Positions 28,064 to 37,638 of a stretch of 64,000 nt of DNA are shown here, piece after piece. This stretch comes from Legionella taurinensis (GTDB lineage Bacteria > Pseudomonadota > Gammaproteobacteria > Legionellales > Legionellaceae). The notes under the pieces were generated by a model. It was given only the letters and a program-made list of their open reading frames with translations. It ran no database searches and was not told the origin of the DNA. Each line of letters begins with the position of its first letter. Within the stretch, counting starts at the first letter, position 1. The stretch lies in NCBI RefSeq assembly GCF_900452865.1, contig NZ_UGOZ01000001.1, positions 2,170,001 through 2,234,000 on the forward strand, written 5' to 3'. Both the position numbers and the translations under genes were made by a program.

Positions 28064-30858
28064 GCAAACACCCTCGTTTCATCACGACCGGAAATGTTAT
28101 CCACGCACCGCAGGCAGAGTTGAGTATGGGTTAAATCCTGCCCTACGTCCTGGCGCCTGTGCCAGCAGCGTTCACATTTTTCATAGGGGATGGCTTTGAC
28201 TCCCACCGCCATGCCCAGCTCCTCATTGCGCATGGCTGCCGCCGGCGCCTGATCAAACGGCCGCAAGACCGCACTGGAAGTGATCAGCAGAAAGCGCAAC
28301 TCATTCTCAACCGCTTGCAGGCGGGCGAACAAGTCCGGGTTGGCGTATAACACCACTTCGGCCGCCAGACCTGAACCAATGGCACCCTGCTGACGCTCGA
28401 TTTCCAGGGCTTTATTGACTTCATCGCGAACCAGTTGCAATTGTTGCCAGAACATCATATCCACGCCGTCTATCGCCGGCCAATCCTGATACCAGGTGGT
28501 CAGGAATACCGATTCATCTGATTGGCTGGGAATTTCTTGCCAGATTTCTTCCGCGGTAAACGATAAAATGGGGGCAAGCCAGCGTGTCAAGGCGTGAATA
28601 ATATGATACATGGCCGTTTGACAGGAGCGCCGGGCAATGCTGTTTTTGGGTGTGGTGTATTGCCTGTCTTTAATCACGTCCAGGTAAAAACTGCCCAGAT
28701 CCACCGCACAGAAATTGTGGACTTTTTGATAAATGACATGGAATTGGTAATTCTCATAGGCTGCTAAAATCTCGTCCTGCAATTGCTGGCAGCGCTTGAT
28801 CGCCCAACGATCCAGCTCAACCATCTCCTCAACGGCCACGCCATGGGTGTTCAATTCAAAATCAAAGAGATTCGCCAATAAGAACCGGGCGGTGTTGCGA
28901 ATGCGGCGGTAGGCATCGGCATTGCGCTTGATGATTTCATCAGAAATACTGACTTCGTGCTTGTAATCCGTGGACGCTACCCACAAGCGCAGAATATCGG
29001 CGCCATGCTGAGCCACGAGTTTATCCAGAGCAATGTAATTACCCTTGGATTTCGACAGCTTACGACCTTCGGCATCCACGGTATACCCATGAGTCAGCAC
29101 GGTCTTATACGGGGCATGACCATCGATGGCGACGGCGGTGGTTAAGGATGAATTAAACCAGCCGCGATGCTGATCCGATCCTTCAAAATACACATCCGCA
29201 GGGTAGTTGAGGGCTTCATTCTGCTTCAATACGGCATAGTGCGATACCCCAGAATCAAACCAGACATCGAGCGTGTCGGTTATTTTCTCGTAGTGCTCTG
29301 CGTCGTTGCCCAATAACGCTTCACTGTCTAATTCAAACCAGGCATCAATGCCTTTTTTCTCTACCAACTGCGCAACCGCTTCAATCAACCTCACGGTATC
29401 GGGGTGCAACTCGCGAGTGGCTTTATGCACAAACAGGGGCATGGGTGTTCCCCAGGCTCTTTGCCTTGAAATGCACCAGTCAGGACGGGTTTCAACCATG
29501 TTGCCAATGCGGGCTTTGCCCCATTCAGGGACCCAGTTGACGCGATCAATGGTGGCTTTTATCTTTTCGCGCAAGCCATTTTTATCCATGGAGATGAACC
29601 ATTGCGGGGTAGCCAGAAAAATCATGGGGGTTTTATGACGCCAGCAATGGGGATAACTGTGGGTCAGTTTCTCACAATGAAGCAGGACACCACGTTCCTG
29701 CAGAACCTCAATGACCTTGTCATTGGCTTTCAAAACGGGCAAACCAGCAAAAAGCGGCACCTCACTGCTGTAGCAGCCATTCGCCATGACTGGATTAATC
29801 AATGGCAGGTTATACTGCTGGCCGATCTGGTAATCATCCGGCCCATGGGCGGGCGCGGTGTGCACGCAACCCGTTCCCGAGTCGGTGGTGACATGCTCAC
29901 CGAGGACAATCGGCACGGTGCGTTCATTGAAAGGATGCCGTAACAGCGTGTTAAGCAAGTCTTTGCCGGCGAGTTGAGCATGACGTACAAACGCTTCAAA
30001 GCCATAACGCGCCATCACCGTGTCAACCAGATCCGCCGCAACAAGGAAGTAACGGTCGTCCGCTTCGACCAGTTCGTACTGAATCTCAGGGTTGAGGCAC
30101 ACGGCTTCATTCGCAGGCAGGGTCCATGGCGTGGTCGTCCAAATGGGAACAATCACGGGTTTGACCGCCAGATTCGCAGAAATAGCAGCTAAAACAGCCG
30201 CGGGATCGCGAGCCACAAAGGCCACGTCAATGGAAGGCGATACCTTGTCTTCATAGTCGACCTCGGCTTCCGCCAGCGCGGAACCGCAATCGATGCACCA
30301 GTGAACAGGCTTAAAGCCCTGCTGCAAATGACCGTTGGCAATTATTTTCCCAAGCGCCCGGATAATATTGGCTTCGTAACTAAAATCAAACGTGGCATAG
30401 GGCCGCTCCCAATCGCCAAACACGCCCAGACGTTTAAACTCTTCACGCTGAATAGCAATTTGACTGGCGGCATACTCGCGGCATTTTTGACGAAAGTCCC
30501 GCGCACTGATTTTGACACCGGCTTTTCCTGCTTTCTTCTCGACATTCAACTCAATGGGCAAACCATGGCAATCCCAACCGGGAACAAAAGGGGCATCATA
30601 GCCGCTTAAGGTTTTGGATTTCACGATGATGTCTTTAAGGATTTTATTTAAGGCATGGCCGCAATGCAGATGGCCGTTAGCGTAAGGGGGGCCGTCATGC
30701 AGAATAAATTTTTCAGCACCCGCACGCGCTTTTCTGATTTTTTCATAGGTTTGCCCTGCCTGCCAATCGGCAAGCCGCTGAGGTTCGCGTTGGGCGAGAT
30801 TGGCTTTCATGGGAAAAGCCGTATCGGGTAAATTTAACGTTTCTTTGTATTCTGCCAT
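28060..30858 (-). CDS. ileS: Isoleucyl-tRNA synthetase
   Basis: A 932-residue class I aminoacyl-tRNA synthetase of bacterial type. The HIGH motif appears as HLHCGHA near residue 60, the KMSKS motif as KLSKS near residue 600, with the editing (CP1) domain between. The C-terminal zinc site has CERCW and CLRCV. ATG 30858 is preferred to the TTG 15 bases upstream, since [11 protein letters not shown] is the normal N-terminus. It belongs to the ribF-ileS-lspA operon, with 18 bases to ribF and a 4-base overlap with lspA. Confidence 0.98.
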   Translation of the reverse strand: MAEYKETLNLPDTAFPMKANLAQREPQRLADWQAGQTYEKIRKARAGAEKFILHDGPPYANGHLHCGHALNKILKDIIVKSKTLSGYDAPFVPGWDCHGLPIELNVEKKAGKAGVKISARDFRQKCREYAASQIAIQREEFKRLGVFGDWERPYATFDFSYEANIIRALGKIIANGHLQQGFKPVHWCIDCGSALAEAEVDYEDKVSPSIDVAFVARDPAAVLAAISANLAVKPVIVPIWTTTPWTLPANEAVCLNPEIQYELVEADDRYFLVAADLVDTVMARYGFEAFVRHAQLAGKDLLNTLLRHPFNERTVPIVLGEHVTTDSGTGCVHTAPAHGPDDYQIGQQYNLPLINPVMANGCYSSEVPLFAGLPVLKANDKVIEVLQERGVLLHCEKLTHSYPHCWRHKTPMIFLATPQWFISMDKNGLREKIKATIDRVNWVPEWGKARIGNMVETRPDWCISRQRAWGTPMPLFVHKATRELHPDTVRLIEAVAQLVEKKGIDAWFELDSEALLGNDAEHYEKITDTLDVWFDSGVSHYAVLKQNEALNYPADVYFEGSDQHRGWFNSSLTTAVAIDGHAPYKTVLTHGYTVDAEGRKLSKSKGNYIALDKLVAQHGADILRLWVASTDYKHEVSISDEIIKRNADAYRRIRNTARFLLANLFDFELNTHGVAVEEMVELDRWAIKRCQQLQDEILAAYENYQFHVIYQKVHNFCAVDLGSFYLDVIKDRQYTTPKNSIARRSCQTAMYHIIHALTRWLAPILSFTAEEIWQEIPSQSDESVFLTTWYQDWPAIDGVDMMFWQQLQLVRDEVNKALEIERQQGAIGSGLAAEVVLYANPDLFARLQAVENELRFLLITSSAVLRPFDQAPAAAMRNEELGMAVGVKAIPYEKCERCWHRRQDVGQDLTHTQLCLRCVDNISGRDETRVFA

Positions 30859-30876
30859 CTTAAGCTTACTCAACTA

Positions 30877-31818
30877 TTAGGTTAACCTGGATGCGGGTTG
30901 CCGAAAGGCTGCTTTTGCCGCAACAATATCGTCCTGTATCTGTGCAATTAACTCATCGATGGATGAAAATTTCTTTTCATCCCGCAATTTATGCAGGAAA
31001 AAAACCTGCAAAAACTCGCCGTACAAATTGCCATTAAAATCAAACAAATGGACTTCCAACACCACCTTGCTGCCGTCAACGGTGGGCCGTCTTCCGAGAT
31101 TGGCCACCCCCTCGATGACCTGGCCATTCTGCCGCTTTACCTTGACACAAAACACCCCATGCAAAGGCAAATTCACGCGCCGACCGCTTAGATTGGCTGT
31201 CGGGATCCCCCATTGCCGTCCCCTGCCTTCACCGCGGCTAACCCGCCCGCACAGGCTGTAAGTGCGGTCAAGCAGCAGCGAGGCCTCGTCAAGACTGGCC
31301 TCAGCCAATAGCTGGCGAATCCGGGTGGAACTCACTCGTACGCCTCTGGCCGTGTAATCCTCAACGGTTTCCACTGTGCAATTCCTGGTTTTAGCCATCT
31401 GCCTGAGCAGATGAATATCCCCCTGACGCTTATAACCAAAACGGAAATCGCCGCCCACCAGCAGATACCGCATGTTCAGGCGATCAAAAAAATACGTGCG
31501 GGCAAACTCATCGGCCGTCATGGTGGCTAAAGACTGATTAAAGCGCAAACAATAAACATAATCAATGCCCAATTCCTTCACCAGCGCTAATTTCTCCCGC
31601 AAAGTGGATAATCGGGCAGGCGCTGTCTCGGGATGGAGGTATTCGCCGGGTTGAGGCTCAAACAAAATAACCACGCTGGGTAAATTCAGTTGTTCCGCCT
31701 GCTGACGCAATTGAGTCAACAACGCACGGTGCCCCAGATGAACGCCATCAAAATTACCGATGGTGACCACCGAGCCCTGAACGAATGGATTGAATGATAT
31801 TCCGCGCAACAGCCTCAT
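30877..31818 (-). CDS. ribF: Bifunctional riboflavin kinase/FAD synthetase RibF
   Basis: A 313-residue protein that phosphorylates riboflavin to FMN and adenylylates FMN to FAD. The N-terminal nucleotidyl-transferase domain has GNFDGVHLGH near residue 22 and a VSSTRIRQLL motif near 165. The C-terminal kinase domain has GRGRQWGIPTANL, with the usual substrate-binding PTAN. It is the first gene of the ribF-ileS-lspA operon. Confidence 0.97.
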   Translation of the reverse strand: MRLLRGISFNPFVQGSVVTIGNFDGVHLGHRALLTQLRQQAEQLNLPSVVILFEPQPGEYLHPETAPARLSTLREKLALVKELGIDYVYCLRFNQSLATMTADEFARTYFFDRLNMRYLLVGGDFRFGYKRQGDIHLLRQMAKTRNCTVETVEDYTARGVRVSSTRIRQLLAEASLDEASLLLDRTYSLCGRVSRGEGRGRQWGIPTANLSGRRVNLPLHGVFCVKVKRQNGQVIEGVANLGRRPTVDGSKVVLEVHLFDFNGNLYGEFLQVFFLHKLRDEKKFSSIDELIAQIQDDIVAAKAAFRQPASRLT

Positions 31819-31931
31819 GCTTGCTTTTTTAACCAGGATAAAAGCGTGATTATACCCAGTTTAGCTAGGATTGAGAAATAGCCGCGATCGCGGTCCTGTC
31901 TTGACAGCCAAAACCCGAACTAATGCGCATT

Positions 31932-31960
31932 TTGTTCTATATGTATTCACAAATTACAAT
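31932..31960 (+). promoter_or_regulatory. Promoter of the ADP-ribosyltransferase gene
   Basis: TTGTTC (31932-31937), a 17-base spacer and TACAAT (31955-31960) lie 45 bases before the ATG in an AT-rich stretch. No PmrA-type repeat is seen. Confidence 0.5.
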
Positions 31961-32004
31961 TTTTAATCTAAAATGTCCCAACTCAGTTTAACAGGGCAGA
32001 ATCC

Positions 32005-33960
32005 ATGTTCACACCCAAGGCCTCAATCCAGACACGCAGTGAAGCCTCCCGTTTAAATACCTTTGCAAGCACCGATCAAACACTTTGGGAAAGCCTTTCA
32101 AAAGAGGTAGAAGAAAAAATTCTCAGTATGATTGAGGGTAATCGCTCCTTTGAAGAAATCCACCAGTTTGCCTCGTCTTCCCGTAGCCGGATAGCCAAAG
32201 AACTCAAACATGAAACCGGCAAGGACAACACCTTTGGGCAATACAGAGATTCCAACAGGGAGTTAGAACTCCGCCAGGATATTTACAGTAACAGAAACTT
32301 TGCCAACTCATCCGGGGCCAATTACCCCATCTTAATCAAGCTTAAAGCCACCATTTTATCGCAAAAAAACACCAAACAAGTGATAAAAAAAACGACAAGT
32401 GACAATACAACTGAATTTGAATCGCTTCAACAGGGTTCGACTTATTTACCCGATCTCATCGAATTGACCTACGGTTCTGCCTATGCCAATTTGTCATTCA
32501 GCATGACCCTGACTCCAAATAAGACCTTCCCATCGTACCTGGAACCCAAAATTACAGTGACCCACGGCTACATGAGCCACCCTGTCTTCAAAACCGCCAT
32601 GGCTGGACTGAATGATTTTTTTATCAGATTAAAAAAGACAGATGATGAACAGACGTACCTGAACATGCTGGGTTTGCTTGCCTATGATTTATCCCGTTTG
32701 ATGTTCTTAGAGCGTGGCGGAGCCGCTGTGCATGGCTGGATCATTCGCGCCCTCATCAACCATCGATTCAAAAAGGATGTTGGCAATTTAAGTCTCTATG
32801 GAATACCGTTTGATATTTATGCCCAGGTCCAGTTGGACAGGGACGACTATGCCAGGGACTTTGCGAGATCCATCACCCGCGCAATGAAGCGTGTCGATGA
32901 GGGACAACCATCGAAATCCAGCAAAGAAGAGAGGGTTAGTTCGACTTTCCCTGATTTTCTTGAGTTATCCCCTTTGAATTCTGAACAAAAGACCATTGAT
33001 TTGCGCGCTCAAAAGGGGGTATTCAGTACGTCAATCGACTTGCCCACTCCGAAGGATAAATCCCCACACCATTCACCCTACCTTGGCTTTTTTTCCCACA
33101 ATAAATTAACGGAGGGGTATTCTTTTGTGGACGGTAGCCAGTGTTTATTCCGGGGTGACACCAGAAAGCCTGAATTCATCAAGGCCTGCGGCGGGTTTAA
33201 TCCCTGGATCACGCATGATCTTTACCAATTGCTTGACCAAATGGACCAATGCGAGGACACGCAGGAATACCGTCGCCTCAACCAGTTAGTGGACAATATG
33301 GTGGCCTCCCATCAGGTTCTTTTAGAGGAAGTGCAGGTCATCCAGCAAATCATCGCATTAAAAAGCATGCTGGCTGAAACAACGAATGAACACCTGAAAT
33401 CTACTTGCAATGAGGAAATCAAAACCCTGGAGGAACGGCTTAAGCTCATCAGTCAGCCTCAGTATAGAATTGAGCAACTAAAATACAAACTCAGTCAGGA
33501 TGATTTAAACGCCTTGTCAAAAGCCACGTTTGAGCCACTTGACCTGGGCTTACATCGGAAAATCACTCAGGTCCATGCGTCTGGCTTTGTTTCCCTCACC
33601 GCTTCCCTGGCAGTGGCCAGCACCTTTTCCAATAAAATCAGCCGAGACGCGAAATCAGAACCGGTGGGGTATGTTTATGTTGTCCGCGCGCGGGGAACGC
33701 TTGTCGCGAATGAAGCCGCCCACCAGGGTTTTGAACACGAGTATTCGCTGCCAGGCGGACTGGACTGGCGTGATGTGCTTGCTTTTCGCGAGGTCAGTTA
33801 TGATTCCAAGGCGGATTGCTTTCGTTTTTCAGGCCCAGCCTTCCTTAATAAAGAATTTTCAGAAAAATTGAAGCCACAAGCTGACGAGATCATGCAGTTA
33901 TTGGGCAGCAGAAAGCCAGGTAAAGAAGAACAGGACAGCCCGTTCTGTTCTATTACCTAA
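32005..33960 (+). CDS. Cholera-toxin-like mono-ADP-ribosyltransferase, candidate Dot/Icm effector
   Basis: A 651-residue protein with no signal peptide. The C-terminal third (about 365-620) has the three signatures of the R-S-E class of ADP-ribosyltransferases in order. Arg383 lies in LFRGDTRKPEFI with GGF after it (compare YRADSRPPDEI and GG in cholera toxin A1). Ser530 and Thr532 lie in GFVSLTAS (compare GYVSTS). The biglutamic motif Glu577-His-Glu579 lies in EHEYSLPGGLDW (compare EQEVSALGGI). The Ser-to-Glu579 spacing is 49 residues, close to the toxin's 51. A strand GYVYVVRARG matches the toxin's YYIYVIATA. The Arg-to-Ser distance is much longer owing to a helical insert at about 400-520. 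ExE predicts arginine as acceptor. Residues 28-65 look F-box-like. The C-terminal 12 residues include an acidic KEEQD block. Confidence 0.82.
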   Translation: MFTPKASIQTRSEASRLNTFASTDQTLWESLSKEVEEKILSMIEGNRSFEEIHQFASSSRSRIAKELKHETGKDNTFGQYRDSNRELELRQDIYSNRNFANSSGANYPILIKLKATILSQKNTKQVIKKTTSDNTTEFESLQQGSTYLPDLIELTYGSAYANLSFSMTLTPNKTFPSYLEPKITVTHGYMSHPVFKTAMAGLNDFFIRLKKTDDEQTYLNMLGLLAYDLSRLMFLERGGAAVHGWIIRALINHRFKKDVGNLSLYGIPFDIYAQVQLDRDDYARDFARSITRAMKRVDEGQPSKSSKEERVSSTFPDFLELSPLNSEQKTIDLRAQKGVFSTSIDLPTPKDKSPHHSPYLGFFSHNKLTEGYSFVDGSQCLFRGDTRKPEFIKACGGFNPWITHDLYQLLDQMDQCEDTQEYRRLNQLVDNMVASHQVLLEEVQVIQQIIALKSMLAETTNEHLKSTCNEEIKTLEERLKLISQPQYRIEQLKYKLSQDDLNALSKATFEPLDLGLHRKITQVHASGFVSLTASLAVASTFSNKISRDAKSEPVGYVYVVRARGTLVANEAAHQGFEHEYSLPGGLDWRDVLAFREVSYDSKADCFRFSGPAFLNKEFSEKLKPQADEIMQLLGSRKPGKEEQDSPFCSIT

Positions 33961-33965
33961 CCGTA

Positions 33966-34718
33966 CTAGGTCCGTTTCTGGATTTGGTTTGAATAATCAG
34001 GCTCACTGTCCTCAGACAGGCATTCGCCGCCTGAGAGATGCCCGCAATCAACCCCTGACAGGTGGTTATCGAGCGGATTGCTGTCTGCCATTTCACCAAA
34101 CAGGGCAGGTTGTCCCTCAAAGCCATAGGGCGGCGGCTGATAAGCATTGGCGGTGGTTTGTTGGCTCGTTGAGGTTGTCGTGTTGCCGAAGCTACTCTTA
34201 AAAATCTGCATGGCCTGATCACTATAACCCAGGCGGCTCATTAATTCGTTAGGATTTTGGCTTGCAATATGCAACAAGTCCTTATAATAAAGGCTGTCTT
34301 TATGAAAGCGTTGAATGACCTGTTCTGCTGCCTTCACATCGTTTTCTGTAAACGGCTGTGCCGCCGGCTTGCCGCCCAGATCCCTGGAAATTTCATAATG
34401 GGCTAGAATTTTTTCAAATTTTTTGCAGCCCTCCAGATCATGGGTAGAGCACCGCAGCCACTCACTTTTAAGATCAGCATTGTAATCAAAAATCCCACTT
34501 TCCCTTAATCGCTCATCCAGTGAATCGACCTGATTAATCAAATTTTGTGCTTTGTCATGCACTTCGGCATCATACCTCAGATTATCACCCCGGTTTGCGC
34601 CGTAACTTTCAGGCAGAAATTTTTCGCGAAGCTCGCGGCGTTCAGTGGAAGAATCCCATATGTCCTTGCGGGCAGCACTTTCAGCATCCATACGAGTAAT
34701 TTTACTATCGCGTGGCAT
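33966..34718 (-). CDS. Unknown 250-residue hydrophilic protein, candidate effector
   Basis: The family is not recognised. The protein is highly polar and mostly helical up to about residue 180, then a low-complexity Ser/Thr/Gln/Pro linker (NTTTSTSQQTTANAYQPPP) and an acidic tail with SEDSEPDY near the end. It has no signal peptide or membrane segment. ATG 34718 is preferred because GGGA precedes it; the frame opens at a TTG 12 bases upstream. It converges on the ADP-ribosyltransferase gene with only 5 bases between stops. The tail resembles Glu-rich Dot/Icm signals. A regulatory or partner relation with the ART protein is possible but unproven. Confidence 0.72.
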   Translation of the reverse strand: MPRDSKITRMDAESAARKDIWDSSTERRELREKFLPESYGANRGDNLRYDAEVHDKAQNLINQVDSLDERLRESGIFDYNADLKSEWLRCSTHDLEGCKKFEKILAHYEISRDLGGKPAAQPFTENDVKAAEQVIQRFHKDSLYYKDLLHIASQNPNELMSRLGYSDQAMQIFKSSFGNTTTSTSQQTTANAYQPPPYGFEGQPALFGEMADSNPLDNHLSGVDCGHLSGGECLSEDSEPDYSNQIQKRT

Positions 34719-34979
34719 GATAAGTCCCAATTAATACTATGGTATAACTATAGCATTAGTACGAAAATTATACATTTTTAGCGGAAAAATGTTCCTGTGT
34801 GCTTGTCTACCGGGGGGAAAGGCATCAGGATTGAATGAATGATCTTTAAAAAGACGGGTTAATGGATTGTGGATTTTTTGGGCGATGAGCCCGGTGCTTC
34901 ATTGAAGCAGCGTTTCAAACACCAATCGGTTGAATGATTCGCCGCATTCAGAGCTCTTAATTACCTTGAAGAGACTTTA
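34719..34979. other. Intergenic stretch with a small palindrome
   Basis: It contains no convincing ORF. For the minus-strand gene at 34718 there is a possible -10 TATAAT (34772-34767). Beside it lies a perfect 7-base inverted repeat, CATTTTT-AGCGG-AAAAATG (34773-34791). The rest, down to the universal stress protein stop at 34980, shows nothing recognisable. Confidence 0.4.
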
Positions 34980-35411
34980 TTAGTCGCTGACATGTGGCCT
35001 GACAATCAGCACATCACATTCGGCGCCATGCAGGATAGCATTGGCCGTAGAACCTAACAGCAGGGCTAAGCCATGCTTGCCATGACTTCCGGTGACGATT
35101 AAATCGATTTTCTTCTCTTTGGCGATGCGGAGAATTTCATTCTTGGTGGAACCAAATTCAATCATGCAATGCGCATCATCCACGCTCAGCTTCTTGGCTA
35201 ACGCTGCCAGTTCTTTTTCGGCCTGTTCGCGAATGGACACTTCCACTTCGGCAAATCCGGCAAATCCAGGGTAAGCGTAGGCGGGAATGGGCTCGACAAC
35301 ATGCACCAAGAGTAAATCGGCGCCATTCTCATCGGCAATTTTTTTTGCTTTATGTGCAGCTTTTATACCCACTTCATCGAAATCTGTGGCGAACAAAACC
35401 CTTTTATACAT
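34980..35411 (-). CDS. Universal stress protein UspA family
   Basis: A 143-residue single-domain Usp. The ATP-binding signature G-2x-G-9x-G-S/T is complete in GSHGKHGLALLLGSTANAIL, and the N-terminal RVLFATDFDEVG matches the family, so this is an ATP-binding type. Usp proteins are induced in stationary phase and stress; the exact role is not known. AGGAGAG precedes the ATG. It is monocistronic, divergent from the riboswitch-controlled transporter. Confidence 0.95.
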   Translation of the reverse strand: MYKRVLFATDFDEVGIKAAHKAKKIADENGADLLLVHVVEPIPAYAYPGFAGFAEVEVSIREQAEKELAALAKKLSVDDAHCMIEFGSTKNEILRIAKEKKIDLIVTGSHGKHGLALLLGSTANAILHGAECDVLIVRPHVSD

Positions 35412-35505
35412 GATTCTCTCCTTGACACTGACTTTTATAGCCTAGCAGAAATTGATTTAATTTCCCATAGGACAGCTTATCGGTTACACTTTTTATTTTT
35501 TTAAA

Positions 35506-35580
35506 ACCGGGGTGTCTTTGCAGCATGCAAAGGCTGAGATCATACCCATTGAACCTGTACGGATCATGCCGGCGTAGGGA
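35506..35580 (+). promoter_or_regulatory. TPP riboswitch (THI element)
   Basis: The conserved blocks of the thiamine pyrophosphate riboswitch are all present in order: CCGGGGTG, GGCTGAGAT, ATACCC, TTGAACCTG, CGGATCATGCCGGCG and TAGGGA. The closing strand AGGGA (35576-35580) is also the only Shine-Dalgarno-like sequence for the ATG at 35587. TPP binding, which stabilises the P1 helix, would hide the ribosome-binding site and switch translation off. Confidence 0.93.
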
Positions 35581-35586
35581 TTGTTT

Positions 35587-36183
35587 ATGTTACTGGATTT
35601 ATCAGGCACGTTAGCCTCGTTGTTGTGCACCTTTTACCTTATTCGTTTAAGCCGCATCGCCTGGATTCTTGGCTTGACAGCCAACCTCATTAACGGCTGG
35701 CTCTACTGGCACAAAGGCATTTATGCTGACACTGTGCTGGAAGTGTTCTATTTAGTAAGCACCGCTTACGGCTGGCTGAAATGGCAACAATCCCCGGCCG
35801 CAAACCGCCGTGAAATCCGCTCGCTGTCATGCAATCAATGGCTGATGGCTGGCCTGGCATTCGTCAGTCTTTATGTTTTGATTGTCATCGGCCTTAAGCA
35901 CTTCACATCCACAACCGTTGCTGATCTGGACGCGTTGACTACCGCCTTAAGTTTAATCGCCCAGGTGTTGATGTGTCATAAAGTTCTGGAGAGCTGGCTG
36001 CTCTGGTTGGTGACGGACTCGGTGTATGCCTACCTTTATTGGCTTAAGGACCTGCCCTTTCATGTTCTGTTAATGATTGTTTACACCGGTATGGCATTAA
36101 CGGGCTATGGGATTTGGATCAGACAGCAGCGGATGCTTCAGCCGTCTGATCCTGTTGAAACCGCATTACCCTACAACGGGTAA
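35587..36183 (+). CDS. pnuT: Thiamine transporter, PnuT type of PnuC family
   Basis: A 198-residue membrane protein with seven hydrophobic segments and the PnuC-family marks (an N-terminal half with INGWLYWHKGIYADTVLEVFY and a C-terminal WLLWLVTDSVYAYLYW). PnuC proteins carry nicotinamide riboside, and PnuT members carry thiamine by facilitated diffusion. The TPP riboswitch immediately upstream makes thiamine the likely substrate. ATG 35587 is chosen over the TTG at 35581, which touches the riboswitch end. No thiamine kinase gene follows, unlike some pnuT loci. The end overlaps the convergent damX-like gene by 18 bases. Confidence 0.92.
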   Translation: MLLDLSGTLASLLCTFYLIRLSRIAWILGLTANLINGWLYWHKGIYADTVLEVFYLVSTAYGWLKWQQSPAANRREIRSLSCNQWLMAGLAFVSLYVLIVIGLKHFTSTTVADLDALTTALSLIAQVLMCHKVLESWLLWLVTDSVYAYLYWLKDLPFHVLLMIVYTGMALTGYGIWIRQQRMLQPSDPVETALPYNG

Positions 36184-37638
36184 ACCGGATACGGAGCGAA
36201 TCCAGGGTTTAAAGGGAATGACGGCAGGCGGCAGATGATTCATGGCCGCTTTTGCCTGTTCAATCTGCCCGTACTCCCCGAGTGTCAGTACATACCACAC
36301 GCGGCCGTTACGGCTGACTTTCCGGACCTTAACGGCATCATGAATGCCATGGGCATGCACAAAGCGTTTTAAATCCTCAGGGCTTCGACCAGCCAGTAAC
36401 TGGATGGTGAATTGTCCGCCATTCGCCGCCGTAGCCACAGCGTTAGCCTGCTCTTTTATTCCAGGTAATGAAGACGGGGCTTTAGCCAGCACAGGCGCTG
36501 TCGTCACCGGTTTTGCCGGCTCCTGGTGCCTTGCAGTAGGGGCTGGCTGATGTTGACCTGGCTCCGTGTTTCGCGCCAGCGACTTGGGAATGACCAGTAC
36601 TTTATCCATTACCACCAGGTTGTCATTAGCCTCTTCGTCGCCATTGGAAATCTCATACAGACGCTTTAAAGGCGGCGGTTGCAGTTCCTGCTTGGTGACG
36701 GCCACATTAAACGGCAGAATCTCGCTAACCAATGGCCTTTCGATGGGTAACAGGCTTGAGACCACCGGCTGTTCCTTTATAGCCTGCGTGGAGGCTAATG
36801 GCTTTTCCGGGAAGGAGAACGACAGGGTCCGCTTTAATGCCTCCTGGTTCTGCCAGATGTAATTACACGCGAGGCCAACAATCACCAGGCTTGCCGTTAA
36901 TGTCAGGCGTCTGGCTAAGGATTTTGGCTTGTGAGTGTCTTTTAATGCCTCGGCACTGAAGAAATTATGCATTTCAAGGTTAATGCGCGCAATTTCGCCG
37001 CCAGTGAGCTGATAAAACTGCTTTAACCGATCGGAGGACATGGTTTTCTCAAGTCGTTTTGGCGAGGGAAGATAACTTAAAAGATAGGTTTTGGTTTCGC
37101 TTTCACTGAGCGAGCCCGGGGTAATGGTGTGAATCAGGTTTTTATAATCATCCTTGTCCAGGCGATTTAAACTGCCAATTAAAGAATAATCGCAAACGAT
37201 ACACAAATGGAAGAAGGCAGCCCCTTCCTGAGTTTTAATGCTGTCCAGAACTTGTTTAAGGAACTCATCAGGAACATGATGCGCATCGTCGATGATCATT
37301 AAAACGTGCGCTTTTCTTTCGTTGATTTGCTCCACCACACTGGCTAAAGTCGGCTGGATATCATCGCGAAGATGAAACGCCTCGACCATCTGCGCTAAAA
37401 AATCATCCGCTGAAAATGGCGCGGCAGCGGTCATGGTGTGATATTTAATTCCCGGATCCAGATTGGCCTTCAGCAATTGAATAAAGGTACTTTTACCCCC
37501 CCCCTGCTCGGCAAGAACAGCCATCAGGACGTTATTAAACAAAACCAGATGGTTGATAAAATCAATTTTGGCAAGCCAGGATGCCGGCTTAAATGGCGTC
37601 TCAGCTGACGGCCTGCTGCTTTCACCCTTGTTTGACAT
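36166..37638 (-). CDS. damX: DamX-like protein: AAA ATPase plus SPOR domain
   Basis: A 490-residue protein. The N-terminal ATPase has Walker A AEQGGGKSTF near residue 45 and Walker B HVLMIIDDAHH. A single membrane helix (LTLTASLVIVGLACNYIW) lies near residue 255, then a Pro-rich periplasmic linker. A C-terminal SPOR domain (FTIQLLAGRSPEDLKRFV onward) covers about the last 80 residues. SPOR domains bind denuded peptidoglycan at the septum, and DamX takes part in cell division. ATG 37638 has AAGGAG upstream and overlaps the aroB end. This is the last gene of the aroK-aroB-damX part of the pil cluster. Confidence 0.9.
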   Translation of the reverse strand: MSNKGESSRPSAETPFKPASWLAKIDFINHLVLFNNVLMAVLAEQGGGKSTFIQLLKANLDPGIKYHTMTAAAPFSADDFLAQMVEAFHLRDDIQPTLASVVEQINERKAHVLMIIDDAHHVPDEFLKQVLDSIKTQEGAAFFHLCIVCDYSLIGSLNRLDKDDYKNLIHTITPGSLSESETKTYLLSYLPSPKRLEKTMSSDRLKQFYQLTGGEIARINLEMHNFFSAEALKDTHKPKSLARRLTLTASLVIVGLACNYIWQNQEALKRTLSFSFPEKPLASTQAIKEQPVVSSLLPIERPLVSEILPFNVAVTKQELQPPPLKRLYEISNGDEEANDNLVVMDKVLVIPKSLARNTEPGQHQPAPTARHQEPAKPVTTAPVLAKAPSSLPGIKEQANAVATAANGGQFTIQLLAGRSPEDLKRFVHAHGIHDAVKVRKVSRNGRVWYVLTLGEYGQIEQAKAAMNHLPPAVIPFKPWIRSVSGLPVVG

